DNA of 64,000 bases. It comes from Callorhinus ursinus (lineage: Eukaryota; Chordata; Mammalia; Carnivora; Otariidae). Both the position numbers and the translations under genes were made by a program. The notes under the pieces are model-generated. The model had not been told where the DNA came from and made no database searches. It was given only the letters and a program-made list of their open reading frames with translations. The stretch is from assembly GCF_003265705.1 (NCBI RefSeq), contig NW_020313044.1:7203173-7267172 (forward strand). The letters are read 5' to 3'. Positions 45,236 through 58,194 of this stretch are shown piece after piece (the first letter of the stretch is position 1; each line of letters starts with the position of its first letter).

Positions 45236-45900
45236 TTTTTTTTTCTTTTTACAGTCGAGTATAAAAATATGAAAGAAACTAATCTAAAATGATTTAGATA
45301 TTGCTTTGCTTCTGTAATTCCATTTAGACAAAAAAGATTACTGCTAATTCAATAAATCAAGTATTTTTATGACAGAGAAAATATATTGGTTTTGAAAAGG
45401 CCACCAAGACCCTGACCATATGTGGTCATTTGAAGTTAATATGTATTCAGTCTAATTGTTTTGGGAAATGTTCTTCTGGCAATCTCAATAACCAGTTGCT
45501 GCATAATAAGCTGAATTAGCCTGTGGTTATTGGCCTGCATGAACAGACCATAGCTAATCGTCCATGTCTTACCACACAGAAAAAACCCAGGGCTGGACAT
45601 TTCTGTACTGCTTTGGCTCAGTCCTTTTTTAATTGTGTGCAATAATAATATCTATTAATCACTTCCCAAGATGTGGAAGGACCCTAAAGAACTTTCCCAT
45701 GTAAGAAGGAACAAATTTAGATGTGTTTATCTGTAAAATGTTCATTTGGATAAACAATTAGGTCAGGCTTACCTCTTTTGTTGTCAGAGGTAGGGTTCCA
45801 ATTTAAACTAAGAGGTGGTAACCCAATTCAAAAACATCCTATTTTGTTTGATTCATTTTTTTACTGGTTTATAAGTCCAAACTATGAAAAGGGGAAGAAT
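45236..45900. other. Unique DNA, nothing recognised
   Basis: A T run near 45235-45248; otherwise no repeat or gene signal supported. Confidence 0.45.
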
Positions 45901-45950
45901 AGAAAAAGTCTTACATAGGATGGATCTAAGAGTTTGAACACCATCCAGTT
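45901..45950 (+). repeat. 50-bp dispersed duplication, copy 2
   Basis: Matches 42954-43003 with one mismatch, same orientation, 2,947 bp downstream. Like copy 1 it lies 40-60 bp to the left of an L2 3' end, but the sequence between differs. Confidence 0.9.
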
Positions 45951-46009
45951 CATCTTTTACTCTCTGTATATGGGCTTGATTCTTCTTGCTTTTTTGGGGT
46001 TTGCCCTAC

Positions 46010-46790
46010 AGTGATTAATTAATCCCATAAAAACTTACTGGGCACCTACATATGTAAACACTGTGTTGAGCTCTGGACATAGACTAGTACTCAAGTCAAA
46101 TGAGCTTTATATTAGGGTAGTTAGATCTCCATACCCTGTATACCCTTTTATAAAAGATAAAGATAGAATTTAAATTAAAAATAAATTCATACATAATCTA
46201 ATTTCAAATAGTAATACATTTTATAAAAAGAAGCAATGCAGCATAAAGTATGGGCTATGCCCGAGGGAAGAGAGTGGTTTACTTACAACAGGGTGGGCAA
46301 GGGAGTCTTCTCTGAAGAAATGATCTTTGAGTTGAGACTGGGAGGAGTAAGTAGAAGCAGATCTCCGGGGCAAGGAACTTTCAGGAAGAAGTCTCAACAA
46401 ATATAAAGACTGCAAAATGCAGATGATAAGTATACATGGGGCAGAGCTCAGGCTGATATGAGTAGAGAAGACCTCCCTGGGAAAGTACATAGATGTGGAA
46501 TAGATAAGGATCTATTCTTAAAGGCTTGGTAGTCCATGGAAAGGGGGGCAGATTATATTTCAGCTTTAGTAGAAAGTCAATGAAAAATTTATAGCAAAAA
46601 CTGAAAGTATCAGGTTTAATCTTTAAAAATGCCTCTCTAGCAGGGAACAGGGTATAAGAGGTCACACCTGGAAGCAGAGAAAGCCTCTAGGAGGTAGACA
46701 CTCGAGGCCTAATGAGAAGTTACAGTGGTTTGGATCAAGGTGAACGCCGTGAAGTTAGCAAGAAATCCTTCCATTTGAGATATATCTTGA
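46010..46790 (-). repeat. L2 LINE fossil, minus strand (3)
   Basis: 'acttactgggcacctacata', 'tgttgagctctggacataga', 'gggcaagggagtcttctctg', 'gatctttgagttgagactgg', 'aaaggcttggtagtccatgg' and 'gcctctctagcagggaacag' track L2 in reverse. An AT-rich insert at 46135-46220 may interrupt it. Confidence 0.72.
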
Positions 46791-48439
46791 TGTATCCATG
46801 CAGATAAACACTTGTACAATGAGGATGAAAAAAATAAATAAAACCAGTATTGGAATACTGGGTCAGAAGGTAAGAATTAAAGTATTATCATTAAATGCTC
46901 TCAAAGAGCTAATACCATTCATTTTTCTTAAAACAGTTACCCCTGAGTGCCAGGCATGGTGTTAAACCCTGAGGAGACATAGCTGAATTGCATGTTTTGT
47001 TCAATTAAAAAAAAAACAAAAAACACTTTTTCTGATAGCCGGTTTTATTGGCATAATTACCATACAGCCAAAATAATAAATTGAGGTGTAAGATATCAAA
47101 GAAAGTGAATGAAAATAAAATATTTCACTTTTTTTTTCTTTTGGCTGAAGACAGATTTTCAAAGCTGAATAATTTCCTCTGTTCTCTCTTCATTTCATGT
47201 ATAGCCATGGGCAAGGACCTCCCAATAAAGCATTTCTATTCCCACAACAGGTTGTAACTTCCTCTGGCATGGCATAAAACTTCATTTCACGTGCACCAGC
47301 CAACACTGTTTTCCAAAGCTCAAGCTAATTATATGAGATTTATCTGTGTGGAAACACAGGGATTAAGCAAGCAGGAAAAGGAGGGAAAATTTATTTAGTG
47401 GCTGTGTTTAACAGAGGATAATGAAAACAAGGGTTACACAAAACAAAATCTTCCCTGAAATAAATACCTAACCAGTGAAGGGAATCATGAGCATTCTGCA
47501 GCTGCTTTTATTCTGGTCTAACAGAAACTGCTACCAGTAATACAAAAATACAAAACGGATATTTCTGCCTTAAGCCGATACTGGGACTTCTATGAACCTT
47601 TCCTCTTTCACATACTTGTTACTAAGCCTGCTGGTTCTAATTTTTTAATTATTCCTTAGTAGAATTATTGCAAAAAATACCTTATCATTGCACTATGCTA
47701 ATTTTTCATGGAAAGCATGTTATTTAAAAAATACTTTAACCTTCAAATAATTACTTATAATTGTTTTGTCTTTAAGCCTTAATTCTATTTGTCCAGGCCC
47801 CTCCACCCAAGAATTAGTTGTTTTCCTCTTATCACCTAATTGCACATTATATCCTGCTCCAATTTTCATATTACACAATTACTTCATCTGAGGGGGAAAA
47901 GAGAATATGCGTATTTTATTTCCCTTAATACATTTAATTTCCTCAATTTGCAGTCTTAATATTTTTTCTTCATGAGCTTGTTTGTAATATTTATGATCTA
48001 TGATGACCCTAATCTTTCAAACATGAGAAGAAAATCTTAAAAGTGCTGCATCATAGACATCTATTATTTATTTAGATGGCAAGCGTTTTATAAGAAATCA
48101 GGATAAAAAATGTCTGTTATTTGTTGAGGTTAAAGCAGATTTAACAAATTTTCAGAATTTAATTAGTACCAACCTTTTCATCTTTATTTACCATTCTTCT
48201 CCCAGAACAGCCAGTTCTTCAAAGTAAAGACATTCTTTCCACTTCGAAAAGTAGCTCCATAGTGGATTTCAGTATCATCCAGAGTGGATCCTCAGTGTCC
48301 CATGGTCTGCTTAGGTTTTAGGTTTAAATGGAAACATACGGACTCCAGAGTAGTATTCTTCCCTTCGAAGGCAACAGTTCTGAATTGCCACTTAGGGTGT
48401 ACTCAAGGCACAAATTTGCCTTTGGGGTCTGAAGACGTG
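46791..48439. other. Mostly unique DNA
   Basis: 46880-47000 has a faint L2-like patch ('gagtgccaggcatggtgtta') and 47040-47095 a faint L1 3'-end-like patch. Otherwise nothing is recognised, and no reading frame of note exists in the whole interval. Confidence 0.4.
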
Positions 48440-48605
48440 GGGTAGGTTCCTGGCCCGAGGACTGGGGTGTGTTCCAAGTCACTTACCTCTCTGTGGTTTC
48501 CCGTAACTCTCCTCAGTAGCCTCTCCTCTCTTAGAGTTTCCTTATCTATAAAATATAAAGAGACAAAATATTTATGAGGGTAAATTATTAAGACCAAATG
48601 AGGTA
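48440..48605 (-). repeat. MIR fragment, minus strand
   Basis: 'caagtcacttacctctctgt' and 'gagtttccttatctataaaa' match the MIR complement, followed by 'taagaccaaatgaggtaaga'. Confidence 0.55.
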
Positions 48606-49559
48606 AGAAGAAAGAATGCAAAGAGAAGAATGCAGTAAGAAGAATGCAAAATACATTTGCATGTTAGTGTATGATAAAAGTAGACTAAACACATGTTCAC
48701 TGAAATCTTTCAGGGTTGAATATTGGGACTACCAATGGCTGCCGGATCTAGAATTTTCATACACACAGGCGCCCAGAGAGTGGAATCTAGCTGGAAGGAG
48801 GACAGGACATAGTTGTGAGTTGCATTTGTATTAGAAACACAGTTTTTACTCATAAAGGTTGTGGAAAGCATACCTCTGAGAACTTTTGATATACTCCCCT
48901 TGTCTTCCCCCTTGCCAGTGCCTTCAGGGCCGAGACTGATCTGTTGAGATGGCATTAACAAGCTCCCTTGCATTCTGGCTTCCTATTGGGTTTGACACCA
49001 GCGCACCCTGGCATTCTGTTGGTGGGCAACAGAAGAGTGAACTAAGGTATTCTTCCCCTCCTTCCCTTCTTGCAGAGCCCCTCTAGCTTGGCTCATCTCT
49101 TGACCAAAGTAAGAACTCCTGAGAAGCAATTTTTTCACTCAACTCTCGCTCTTGGTCTGGGTTCTGTTATACTTCCTCTTGTTCCTTCAGGACTAGAAGG
49201 GCTTATTATCCCCATTGTTGCCAACACCAAGATTCTGTACTATCATTTGTGATTTTCTTAAACTCTACCAATAGGTACTGGATTAGATTGCTCAAATTAC
49301 CCCCTTGGGCTTTTGGGGGGGTTTCTGTTTTTGTTTTTGTATTATGCTGCCTGGACAGGTAGGATAAATGCAGGTTGTTGGAGAGGGGAGTTTGATGTCA
49401 TAAATTAGGTCCAGGCTGAGTTGGTTCATATGTTTTTCTCTTCTCTGGACACTTCCTTTTGGAGAAAAGACAGATATGCAAATAAATATTTCCAAAAGAC
49501 AATGAAATTGAGGCCACACTGAGACCCTAGCAGCCCATAACTCTCCAGCCTAAGCAATG
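48606..49559. other. Unique DNA, nothing recognised
   Basis: Overlapping short frames on both strands at 48616-48973 have no recognisable domain. A local 'gaatgcaa ... agaagaatgca' triplication lies at about 48613-48650. Confidence 0.4.
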
Positions 49560-50125
49560 GCAGTGATAATGATGATCTTTGCATCCCTGCCCTGGGTCAG
49601 ACCTCTGCCATCTGTCACCTACACGATGGCTGCAGCCCCCAGTCACTCTCTCAGCTGCCTGTCTAATAAAAACCACTCTCCTATTTACATCATGCAGTGA
49701 TATTTCTCATTGTACCTGGTATAAAATACTATCTTCATGTCATGATAAATATGGTATTCTCATATGTTTGGCCCTTGCTCACTGCCCTGGTCTTACCTTG
49801 GACCCTACCTGTATTTAGCCAGTCAGCAACACAAAATGCTAGTGATTTTCAGGAATACTTTCTGCTGAGTATCACCTGTATGTTTTTGTTGCTTCTATTT
49901 CCTCTCCCTGGAATTGGACGCTAGCCTGTCTGATGAATTTTTCTTCACCATCTAATCATAACTCACAAGACATCTACTTCAGGAAGACTTTTCTGAAAAT
50001 TTCTTCCACCACCCCATAACTCACCTCACATAAATGTCCCTCTACTATGATCTATAGTACCCTGCACATTTTCTTTTTATCTGATGCACTATGTAGTATT
50101 TATCCCTTTAGGTCTGTCTTAAATT
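49560..50125 (+). repeat. L2 LINE fossil, plus strand
   Basis: Sense L2 3' region: coding scraps ending 'CMFLLLLFPLPGIG' (about 49890-49920), then 'acttttctgaaaatttcttc', 'ctatagtaccctgcacattt' and 'tttatccctttaggtctgtc', typical of L2 near its terminus. Opposite to the other L2 fossils in this stretch. Confidence 0.65.
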
Positions 50126-50489
50126 GCATGTCAATGAGCCTGATACAGTCAAGCATTATCAAGACCTATATCATTAATTAGTCTTTAATTGAATCAATTG
50201 ATTAGTTGAAATATTTAATGAACCACTTTCTTGTAGATAATAGATGAATTAACTGTTTGATCAACTTAATTGAATTATTTTCCTTTAACCCTCTAATCTC
50301 ACCATACACAAAATACTCAGTCTAAGTATAGGACAAAAAGTCAGGTACCATATTGGAAAGCATTGCCCTACAGCTCTATTGCGAATCATGGAGTTGAGCT
50401 TTTTTTGATGTTTTTTTTTCAGTCCATATTCAGCCTCTATTTGTTTTACTGTGAGGAACCTGGCCCAGACACATGTTATTTCATTGTGC

Positions 50490-50660
50490 ATGGGCCTAGG
50501 AACCTGACTCCAGGAGCTCACACCCTGACCCCATCATTTATTAGCCGTATGATATTGATTGGGCTACTGAATCTCTAAGTTTATTTCTGAATTGATTAAT
50601 TTGGAATTATCTTAGTATCTGCCTCATAAGTTTGCTTTGAGGATAGCAGTGTGTAAACTG
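50490..50660 (-). repeat. MIR fragment, minus strand
   Basis: 'catttattagccgtatgata', 'gggctactgaatctctaagt' and 'gctttgaggatagcagtgtg' are diverged MIR landmarks in reverse. Confidence 0.6.
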
Positions 50661-50709
50661 GTGGTGTCAAAATGTAAAACCCATATGAAAATAAGTAATT
50701 TAGGATTCC

Positions 50710-51840
50710 TAACCCATATAAATATCCATAAGTGAATTTTATATGGACTGAAGACCTAAGTATGAAAATCAAACTTTAATATTTTTAGAAAAAAAAATAA
50801 AAACAATTTTTATGATCTTTAGACAGGAAATGACTTTAAAATAAAGATACAATAAGCACAAACCATAAAGTAAATATTTATAAATTTGAGTAATATTTTA
50901 AAAATTTATTAAAGCAAAAAAAAATTCCCATGACTGGGAACAGATGTTAATAATACAAGTAACTAATAAAATATCAACATCCAGAATAAAAACAATTCCA
51001 ACATGCTGATACAAAAAAAGTGGGAGCTTAATTTCAAGTATGATAGATACAGGAACAGAAATGTAGAAGAGAAAAAAATCCAGCTACAAAAAAAAAAACA
51101 TGAAAAAATGTACTCCATCTCACTAGTAACAAGCAAAATGGCATTTAAACACAATTTAATGCACATCTATCAGATTTGCAAAAATGTCAGCATTTGATAA
51201 TGTCAATTGTTGAAGAATATGTGAAATAAAGAGAAACCCTTATACATACTTTGGAGAACAATTGGTGATAGTTGGTAAAGTTGAAGAAGTAAAACATTTA
51301 TGTTTGAGAATGTTTGTTGCTTACATTACACTTCAGTTCCTAGGTGTATGTTCTATAGAAAGTCCTCCGCATTTACTCATGGGCATTGTGTAATATATGG
51401 ATAATGCAGAGAGAAACATCATATGTGGCTGTGGGGAAAGAAAAACCTCAATAGGGAAAAGTGGTTAAATAAACTTTGGTATTTTGTCAAAATTGAAAAA
51501 TATACAATAGTGAAATTGAAATTAGAGTTACACATATCAAAGTGGATAGGTATCATAGTATATACTTGAATGAAAAAAATTCTGGCTAATGTAAAGTACA
51601 AATGCCATAGATGGAAATTAAAATAAACTAAACATTGCTTTATGTTGTCTGGGATTAACACATATAGTCAAAGTATAGAAAATGGAGATATCAATTATTG
51701 AATTCTGGATATTAGTTACTTGGGACAGTGGGGATGAGGACAAGAGAGTGTATTCATAGGTTTTCAGCAGATACTAATTTTCTTGTCAATATGTTTTTAC
51801 TTGATGTGGATGTGAATATGATCTTAAAATTTAAAATAAG
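50710..51840 (+). mobile_element. Ancient L1 ORF2 3' region, plus strand
   Basis: Decayed old-L1 sequence: 'atgtactccatctcactagt', 'gcacatctatcagatttgca', 'tttggagaacaattggtgat', 'gtggttaaataaactttggt' and 'gaatgaaaaaaattctggct'. The usual Cys/His tail codons are no longer readable. Boundaries approximate. Confidence 0.65.
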
Positions 51841-51849
51841 TGTAATGAC

Positions 51850-51960
51850 TTGAGGATTTTAGTGAGAATTAAATGGGCTGTACATGTCACATAGTGAGCG
51901 CAGTGCTAAACATGGGTAGAATAGACATTTAAGAAGTGCTCGGTCTCTCCTCTTCCTTAT
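51850..51960 (-). repeat. MIR fragment, minus strand
   Basis: 'gtgagaattaaatgggctgt' followed by 'agtgagcgcagtgctaaaca' resembles the MIR 5' half in reverse. Confidence 0.55.
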
Positions 51961-52034
51961 TTATCTAAAGGTAGGACTCACTTCTGTTTTCTCTTATCTC
52001 TCTGTTTTGATAAATAGGGAGCATGCAGAGAATG

Positions 52035-52190
52035 CATGGGCTGTAACACAGAGCCTGGATTCAAATTTCTGATGTCAGTCAAGACTGAGCTATCGTCTAG
52101 GGTCATGTACTTAACCTCTTTGAGTCTTCATTTTCTCCATCTGAATAACAAAAAGAGAAATTGTGTTTATATTGCACACTTAATTTTATA
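52035..52190 (-). repeat. MIR fragment, minus strand
   Basis: 'acagagcctggattcaaatt', 'catgtacttaacctctttga' and 'gtcttcattttctccatctg' are clear MIR complement landmarks. Confidence 0.75.
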
Positions 52191-52296
52191 TTAATGTAAT
52201 CCACATAAAATTTTTAGTATAAACTTTGGCCTAAAATTCTTATTTTAGCAGGCCAAAAATCACATTACTGGTTAATGACTTTAGTTAAGCCTACTA

Positions 52297-52540
52297 AGAT
52301 TAATAGCTAGTATTTGTGAGTATTCATTTTGTCATGCACTCTGTAAAATTATATTTTTTAGATAATATCTAATTTAATACAACTTAGAAATTATATACTC
52401 TCCTTATCCAATTTACAAATGCAGAAACAGAGGCCTGGAGCCTAAAGGAGCCCAGAGGTAAAGTGAAAGAATCCAGGTAAAAATCCACATTTGTCTGTTT
52501 GATTTCAAAGCCCAGTATATTAATCATTAAGTTCTCCTGT
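52297..52540 (+). repeat. MIR SINE fossil
   Basis: 'atagctagtatttgtgagta', 'tatctaatttaatacaactt', 'ccaatttacaaatgcagaaa' and 'ttaatcattaagttctcctg' follow MIR from start to end. Confidence 0.78.
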
Positions 52541-54137
52541 CTGTTAGTTTTATGCTTTTTCTTGGATGTCATCTTGCTGCCTCATAGATACACAGTAATG
52601 GTGTGAAAATGAAGACTTGGCTCTATTAGCTGATCAGTGAAGTCATTGTTCTGTAAAGGAAGTGGTGCCTTCATTTCTTTCCCCTTTCTATGAGTGAATG
52701 CTCATTTTGTTCCAAATTAGGGCTATGTATAGTTGATTGTTAATGGAATATTCATCCACTGGAGTTTGAATCAACCAGTTAGTTCCAGCAGTGCCTTTAC
52801 ATAGAGGTCTCTTTGGAGCAAAAGTTTGAAGGAAGTCCATTAAAAAAATGTAGGTTATTTGGAGAATTAAATATGTTGCACATGATCCAACTGGCAATTT
52901 GTTTGGATTTAACCATTTTTTTAAAAAAAATTATATCAAATACTGTTTGGGCTTTGTGTAAATAACTCAGTGAAGAAAAAAAATCAATGAAACCAGTCGC
53001 TTGACATTGTGTCAGTAAATGACCAGGTAATTTTTAAACTGTAAACCAGAGTTTGTTCCATATAGGCAGTATTTTTACTTTAGGTAAAGAGCACCTTACA
53101 TACTTTGAAAAATAGAACAAAATTTTGCAGGGGAGATATGTGTGTTTGTGCGTCAGAGGGAGGAAGTATGGTGACTCTCTTCATCCAGAATTGCTACATT
53201 CAACATTTCCAAAGTCATATTTCATCAGAGTTTATAGACACTTGAAGCCACTGTCTGCACACTATCAATCTCCCCATCACCCCAAACCACACAGTTTCTA
53301 TATCAGAAAAAGCAAGACCATTCTGTATTTGGTTGCTTAAATCTACTTTGAAATTCTCTAGATCACAGTTAAATATTAATAGAAAGAGACTGTATATTAA
53401 TAATCTTTTCATTTTAGTGTGCAAAGGACTAATATGCAGTCCATAGTAACTTTGAGCTTAGGGCAAGGTGACTAGTTAGGTCTCAATTATTGCCAGTCTT
53501 TGTAATGTTCCTCATCTGGTAGGCTTCACCAGGTTGTGTTTCCCCCCTGTGGATGTTCAAAGATAGGTCATGTGACAACATTCTCTTGATTTTTTTTTTC
53601 TTTACCTTAGGCTCAAACGAAGTCGTAGTCATCAATACCAATTTTATACTTGGAGCCATTCACTAATGATGCATGCCAAATGGCATTAGTGCATTTTTGC
53701 CAGCACATAAATCCACACCCAATCCCTGCACCATGTGGAGGTTTAAACATTTCATGACATGATACATTGCTATGCATCTTACTTATCTTCTTATATTTAT
53801 ACTGTCATAGTTTCTGAATAATATGTTTTTACTCTATCCATAGATATAAATCTTTGAGAATATGTATTTTTAATGGTGTTCTTCTTAGAAGCATTTTAGT
53901 TATACAACATGGTCTCATAGAATTTATGAATTAAGAGCCCAATAGATAGTTGGTTATGTAGAATTTATGAGCTCTTGGTTGGACTTTAATTTGAATGAAG
54001 CTGACTCCACATGTCTCATCAATTTTCAAAGCCCCATTACTGGTTTTCTTATGAACAAACCTTAACAACTTGTTTGTTGTTGTTGTTGTTGTTTGTTGTG
54101 CTTAATAATGAGAATTTTACAGAGAGGCGCCATATGA
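52541..54137. other. Unique DNA, nothing recognised
   Basis: Contains a (TTG)n patch at 54073-54098. No repeat family or gene signal supported. Confidence 0.45.
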
Positions 54138-54245
54138 ATCATTTATTCAACAACCTATTATCTTCCAGCCTAGTGGCTAAGAGATGAAGATAGAGCAACA
54201 AACAAGACACAGCCCTTGCAGTTGTCGAATTTAAATATTTGTGGA
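54138..54245 (-). repeat. L2 3'-end scrap, minus strand
   Basis: 'catttattcaacaacctatt' and 'caacaaacaagacacagccc' match the L2 3' region in reverse. Confidence 0.5.
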
Positions 54246-54350
54246 GAAAGAGGGCATCTTAAAAACAATGACGTTATTTTTTTTCCTTAGCTCCCATTAA
54301 ACAAGCAATGAGGCCATTACTTTCTGAATAGGAAAAGTGTACTGCCTTTA

Positions 54351-54529
54351 TTTATTTACTTGAGAGAGAAAGACAGAGATAGCAAAAGAGAGAGCATGAG
54401 TGGGGAAGAGAGGGAGAAGCAGGTTCCCTGCTGAGTGGAGAGCCTGACTCGGGGTTGGATCCCAGCACCCCGGCATCATGACCTGAGCCGAAGGCAGATG
54501 CTTAACTGACTGAGCTACCCAGGTGTCAC
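54351..54529 (-). mobile_element. Can-SINE, minus strand
   Basis: Reverse copy with diverged head 'gagctacccaggtgtcac'. A 13-bp perfect duplication 'tgtactgccttta' is at 54338-54350 and 54530-54542. The T-rich tail is almost gone, suggesting greater age. Confidence 0.94.
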
Positions 54530-54542
54530 TGTACTGCCTTTA

Positions 54543-56334
54543 AAGTTATGAACATGGAGTTAGCTTTCAGTGTTCAAAAAGAGATGATAAGCCTTAAATT
54601 TTCACAGCCAGTTAGTAGCTTCATGAGGTAATAATTGAGAAGGGCTGGACTGTTTGTTGTCCATGGTCCTGAATGCATCTCATCGCTACAGAATAGACAG
54701 GAACATTGCTATTTATTTGACTGCTAGAATAAACTTGAGAAAATTTTAGAGTAATTAAATGGATGCCAAAAATGTATAAACAAACATGGCACAGTCATGG
54801 CTTTCAAAAAGGTTCAGTTTTCGTGAGAAAACTTCCCTGGGTCATTACCGTATTAATTTTTCAAACGATTCTTTTAGTTGTGACCTAAGTATATGCTACT
54901 TTAGTAGGTGACGTGATAGAATAAAACTAGCTATTGCATATAGGCAAGGACCATACTGAATAATTTTCTTCAGGTAACATTTTTGCTACAAGTGTATTTT
55001 TTCTATAAGTGATAAAGAGATGAATGGATAAATGATTTCATAATCAGTAAGCTTACTTTCTTAACTGGTCAAGTGCAGCAGTCCTGGATACCTATGTTAC
55101 TTGAGGATTTTATGGTTACCTAGGCTATAACTTCAGTGATGAGAATATTGTTTACTGCCATGGAATCAAGTTTTAAATATATTATTAATTTGGACTATAA
55201 TATGATTTGAAAGTGACACTTTATAAATCTAACTTTTAAATTGTCATTTTCAATGCCATCCTTATTTTATATATGATATATTACAAGAGTTATTAAGATA
55301 GTCAAAACTTGGGTAAAAAAAAACTACATAAAATAAGACAGGTAATAATTTTGAGATAATGAACGCATGTGGAGGTCCACAATGAAATTTTTACATTGGA
55401 GATAAGTTCCAGAAGTCCCTGGATCACAAAACCTTGACATGAGCTTTAAAATATTAATAGGGATAATCTGAAGATTTGTTTAAAAGGAGGCATATTATAG
55501 GACTACATTAGACATTAATTTCTTGAATATTTGCATCTTTCTGATGGAAGACAGATACTGATGAAATGTTCAAGTAAATACTGATGAAAAAGTGAAAACA
55601 TGTTTCCCTTACATTAGCACAATATAAGCAATATATGAATGGCTTGTTCATTGGGAGATGATGATAGTTTTAATGTAGAAAATTGAAAAGAGAATCACTA
55701 TTCACTGTGTTGGTTGTTATTTGATGACAACAAAAAGCATCTCAGAGAATATTAATACTCTTTATTGCAACTTTACTACCATGAATCCACAAACCCAATG
55801 ATTACTGTCTTCATAGTTATTTATCCAAATGAATACAAGTGAGTTTAAGCATCTGTATGAGGGAAAATGTGCTTTCTGCCTTTTTAATTTTTTTGTAGGA
55901 AAAAGAGAAAACTAGAACAGCATATTTCTTAACCTTCCTGTCCTGTTTTCCGGTGGAGATAAAAATCCTTTCCTCTTTTCATTCATGCTTCAAGCATAAA
56001 TTCCTCCAAATTACACGATTGGCATAAAAGAGAATGTAGGCCAGTAGTGTTCCCTCTGGAGAATATTTTATGGGATTTTATTCCCCAGATTCTTCAACAG
56101 TGCCCCCTCAACCCAAATCACTAACATTGTGTTTATAAAAACTTCACTTACCAGGGATATGAATACATTAAGGTTTATTAACTAAATTGGAAACCACCGA
56201 AATGCTCAATGTTGATTTTCAACTATGTAGATAATGGTTTAAAAGATATGACATGGTATACGTGAAAAATTTCTCAGTTTACTTTTTCACTTTTTATATA
56301 ATGGTAGTTCCTAATTTTATTAAGAATCTTTCAT
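54543..56334. other. Unique AT-rich DNA, nothing recognised
   Basis: No reading frame of note and no recognisable repeat on either strand. Confidence 0.45.
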
Positions 56335-56465
56335 AGTAAGCTAATGGCTGTAGAATATTCTATTATGTTTATCTATCATAATTTATCTAACCAGTATCCC
56401 GTTCCTAGACATATTTTCCAATACTTTCTTGCCATAAATTATCCTGCAGTGAAGCAAGGCACATA
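56335..56465 (-). mobile_element. Ancient L1 scrap, minus strand
   Basis: 'aatggctgtagaatattcta' and 'cataatttatctaaccagta' match the ORF2 C-terminal region of old L1 in reverse. Confidence 0.6.
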
Positions 56466-56649
56466 GTAAGTGTACATTTTCATTCCTTCTCTGAGTCTAT
56501 TTTTTCACCCCTGATATCATAGAAATCTCAAACACAACACTATGGATTGATAAGATGCTCAGTCTCAATAGAATTAAAACTTATATTTCTTTCTCATTTT
56601 ATCCAAGTGTAATTACATTTACTCTTCTAACAAGAAAATGTATTTTTAC

Positions 56650-56785
56650 ATCCATTCATTCGTTCAAAATATTATTCAGTGTTTATTATGGTACAGCCAC
56701 TTATTTTAGGCACCAGGGGTATATCAGTGAACAAAAAGCATGGAAAAGTTCTTGCTGTCATGAAGGTCTTTTCTTTTCAGAGACC
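56650..56785 (-). repeat. L2 3'-end scrap, minus strand
   Basis: 'ccattcattcgttcaaaata', 'aggcaccaggggtatatcag' and 'tgaacaaaaagcatggaaaa' fit the L2 terminus in reverse. Confidence 0.7.
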
Positions 56786-57819
56786 CATGCCTCATGTAGT
56801 TTCCAGATTGGTAAATATGATATGTGATCACCCTAGCTCATATCATGTATTTGCATTAGGAGATGGTAAAATTCTTTTGCATTATGTTACAGGTACTGAG
56901 GAAATCTTCCTTGGGGAGGGACAATAGCATCTTAAAGTTTTCACATACTCCATGCTTTTTAAGTATTGCATCCCAGGAATTTAATTAACTATAGCCCTCA
57001 TATTCTATGTGCAGGATGCCAGTGGGAATTGGCCTTCAAATGTAAGAATTTGGGCTTTACTATTTTATACTGGACCCAATGCTTTATATAAATGGATTTG
57101 TATCTGGGAATGGCCATATAACACAAATTTAGATTATAAAACCAATGGAAAAAATGATCTATAAAGGTGAATCCTATTCCTTAGTGCTAGGCCCTAACCA
57201 TAAAATCAGTATTGTTGCATTTGTTAATTTGATTTCCATACTCCTGAACATGCACAATAATTGCAATGACTGGGTAATGTTTTACAGATATTCTCTTTAG
57301 ATTCATTAGGTGTCATTTCAAATCCTGGCTGACATTTTTGTCATGAGGTAACACAAATAAAAATCAGAAACTTATTGATTCAGGAATGGCAACGAGTTAA
57401 TTATAATAAAAAATATAATATATAGGTATTTGATAGCTGAGTACCACATGACTAGGAAGATACACAGAGATGTTAGTTCCTGCCATCAAGAAAAATTACA
57501 ATGAATTTATAAGTTAGAGTAAATATAATAATTTTATTTATGTAATTTAATAAGAATATATAAAAATAGTTGATCTAAAAATCTCAGAAAATAAAGATAC
57601 TTCATAGGGTAGTACACTCTTGGTATAGTAAGTGGCTTACATAGAGTACTCACCAACAGTTTTTCAGTTGCTAAGGAGATAAATCATGTTCAAATTGGAT
57701 CGCAGGCCAAGGAAATCCAGAGATATCCACCTCCACATATGGATGGACCCAGAAGTTCAAGTAAGGTCTTCAAGAACCTGTGATTTTCCATTTTTTGGCT
57801 CTTCTGTCCCCCATTTTTG
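56786..57819. other. Unique DNA, weak L2-like patch
   Basis: 57430-57500 ('cacagagatgttagttcctg') might be another L2 scrap. Nothing else seen. Confidence 0.4.
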
Positions 57820-58120
57820 AGTTCAGCTTTAGGCAAGCTCTTTCCACATTGTAGTAAAGGGTTACCAGTAGCTTATGGCTTATAGTCCAGCACATTTAAG
57901 CTAAACACCAATTAGCAACTCCAGAAGAAAAATAGCTCCTCTTTCCCTGTAGTTCCAGCAAAACTTTTGGGATTACATTTATTGCCCCATCTGTGATGAT
58001 ATGTTTAATCTTGACCCAGTTAATATGACTGATTTGCCAGGTTTGGGTCAGAGGCCGGTCATGATTGCTAAAGGATTACTCACCCTCATATGAACCACAG
58101 TTGGATGTTAAGGAAAGAAT
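57820..58120 (+). repeat. Old interspersed repeat, family not named, copy 1
   Basis: Shares with 61540-62075 the pattern of a mid-length mammalian repeat I recognise but cannot name: 'cctgtagttccagcaaaact', 'tttgccaggtttgggtcaga', then 'tgaaccacagttggatgtta'. No coding content. Confidence 0.4.
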
Positions 58121-58194
58121 GTTCCCTATGTAACAGATGACTCTTAACACAAGAAAGAGGAAATGAACGTTGAGCAGGGAAATACAACAGAAGC

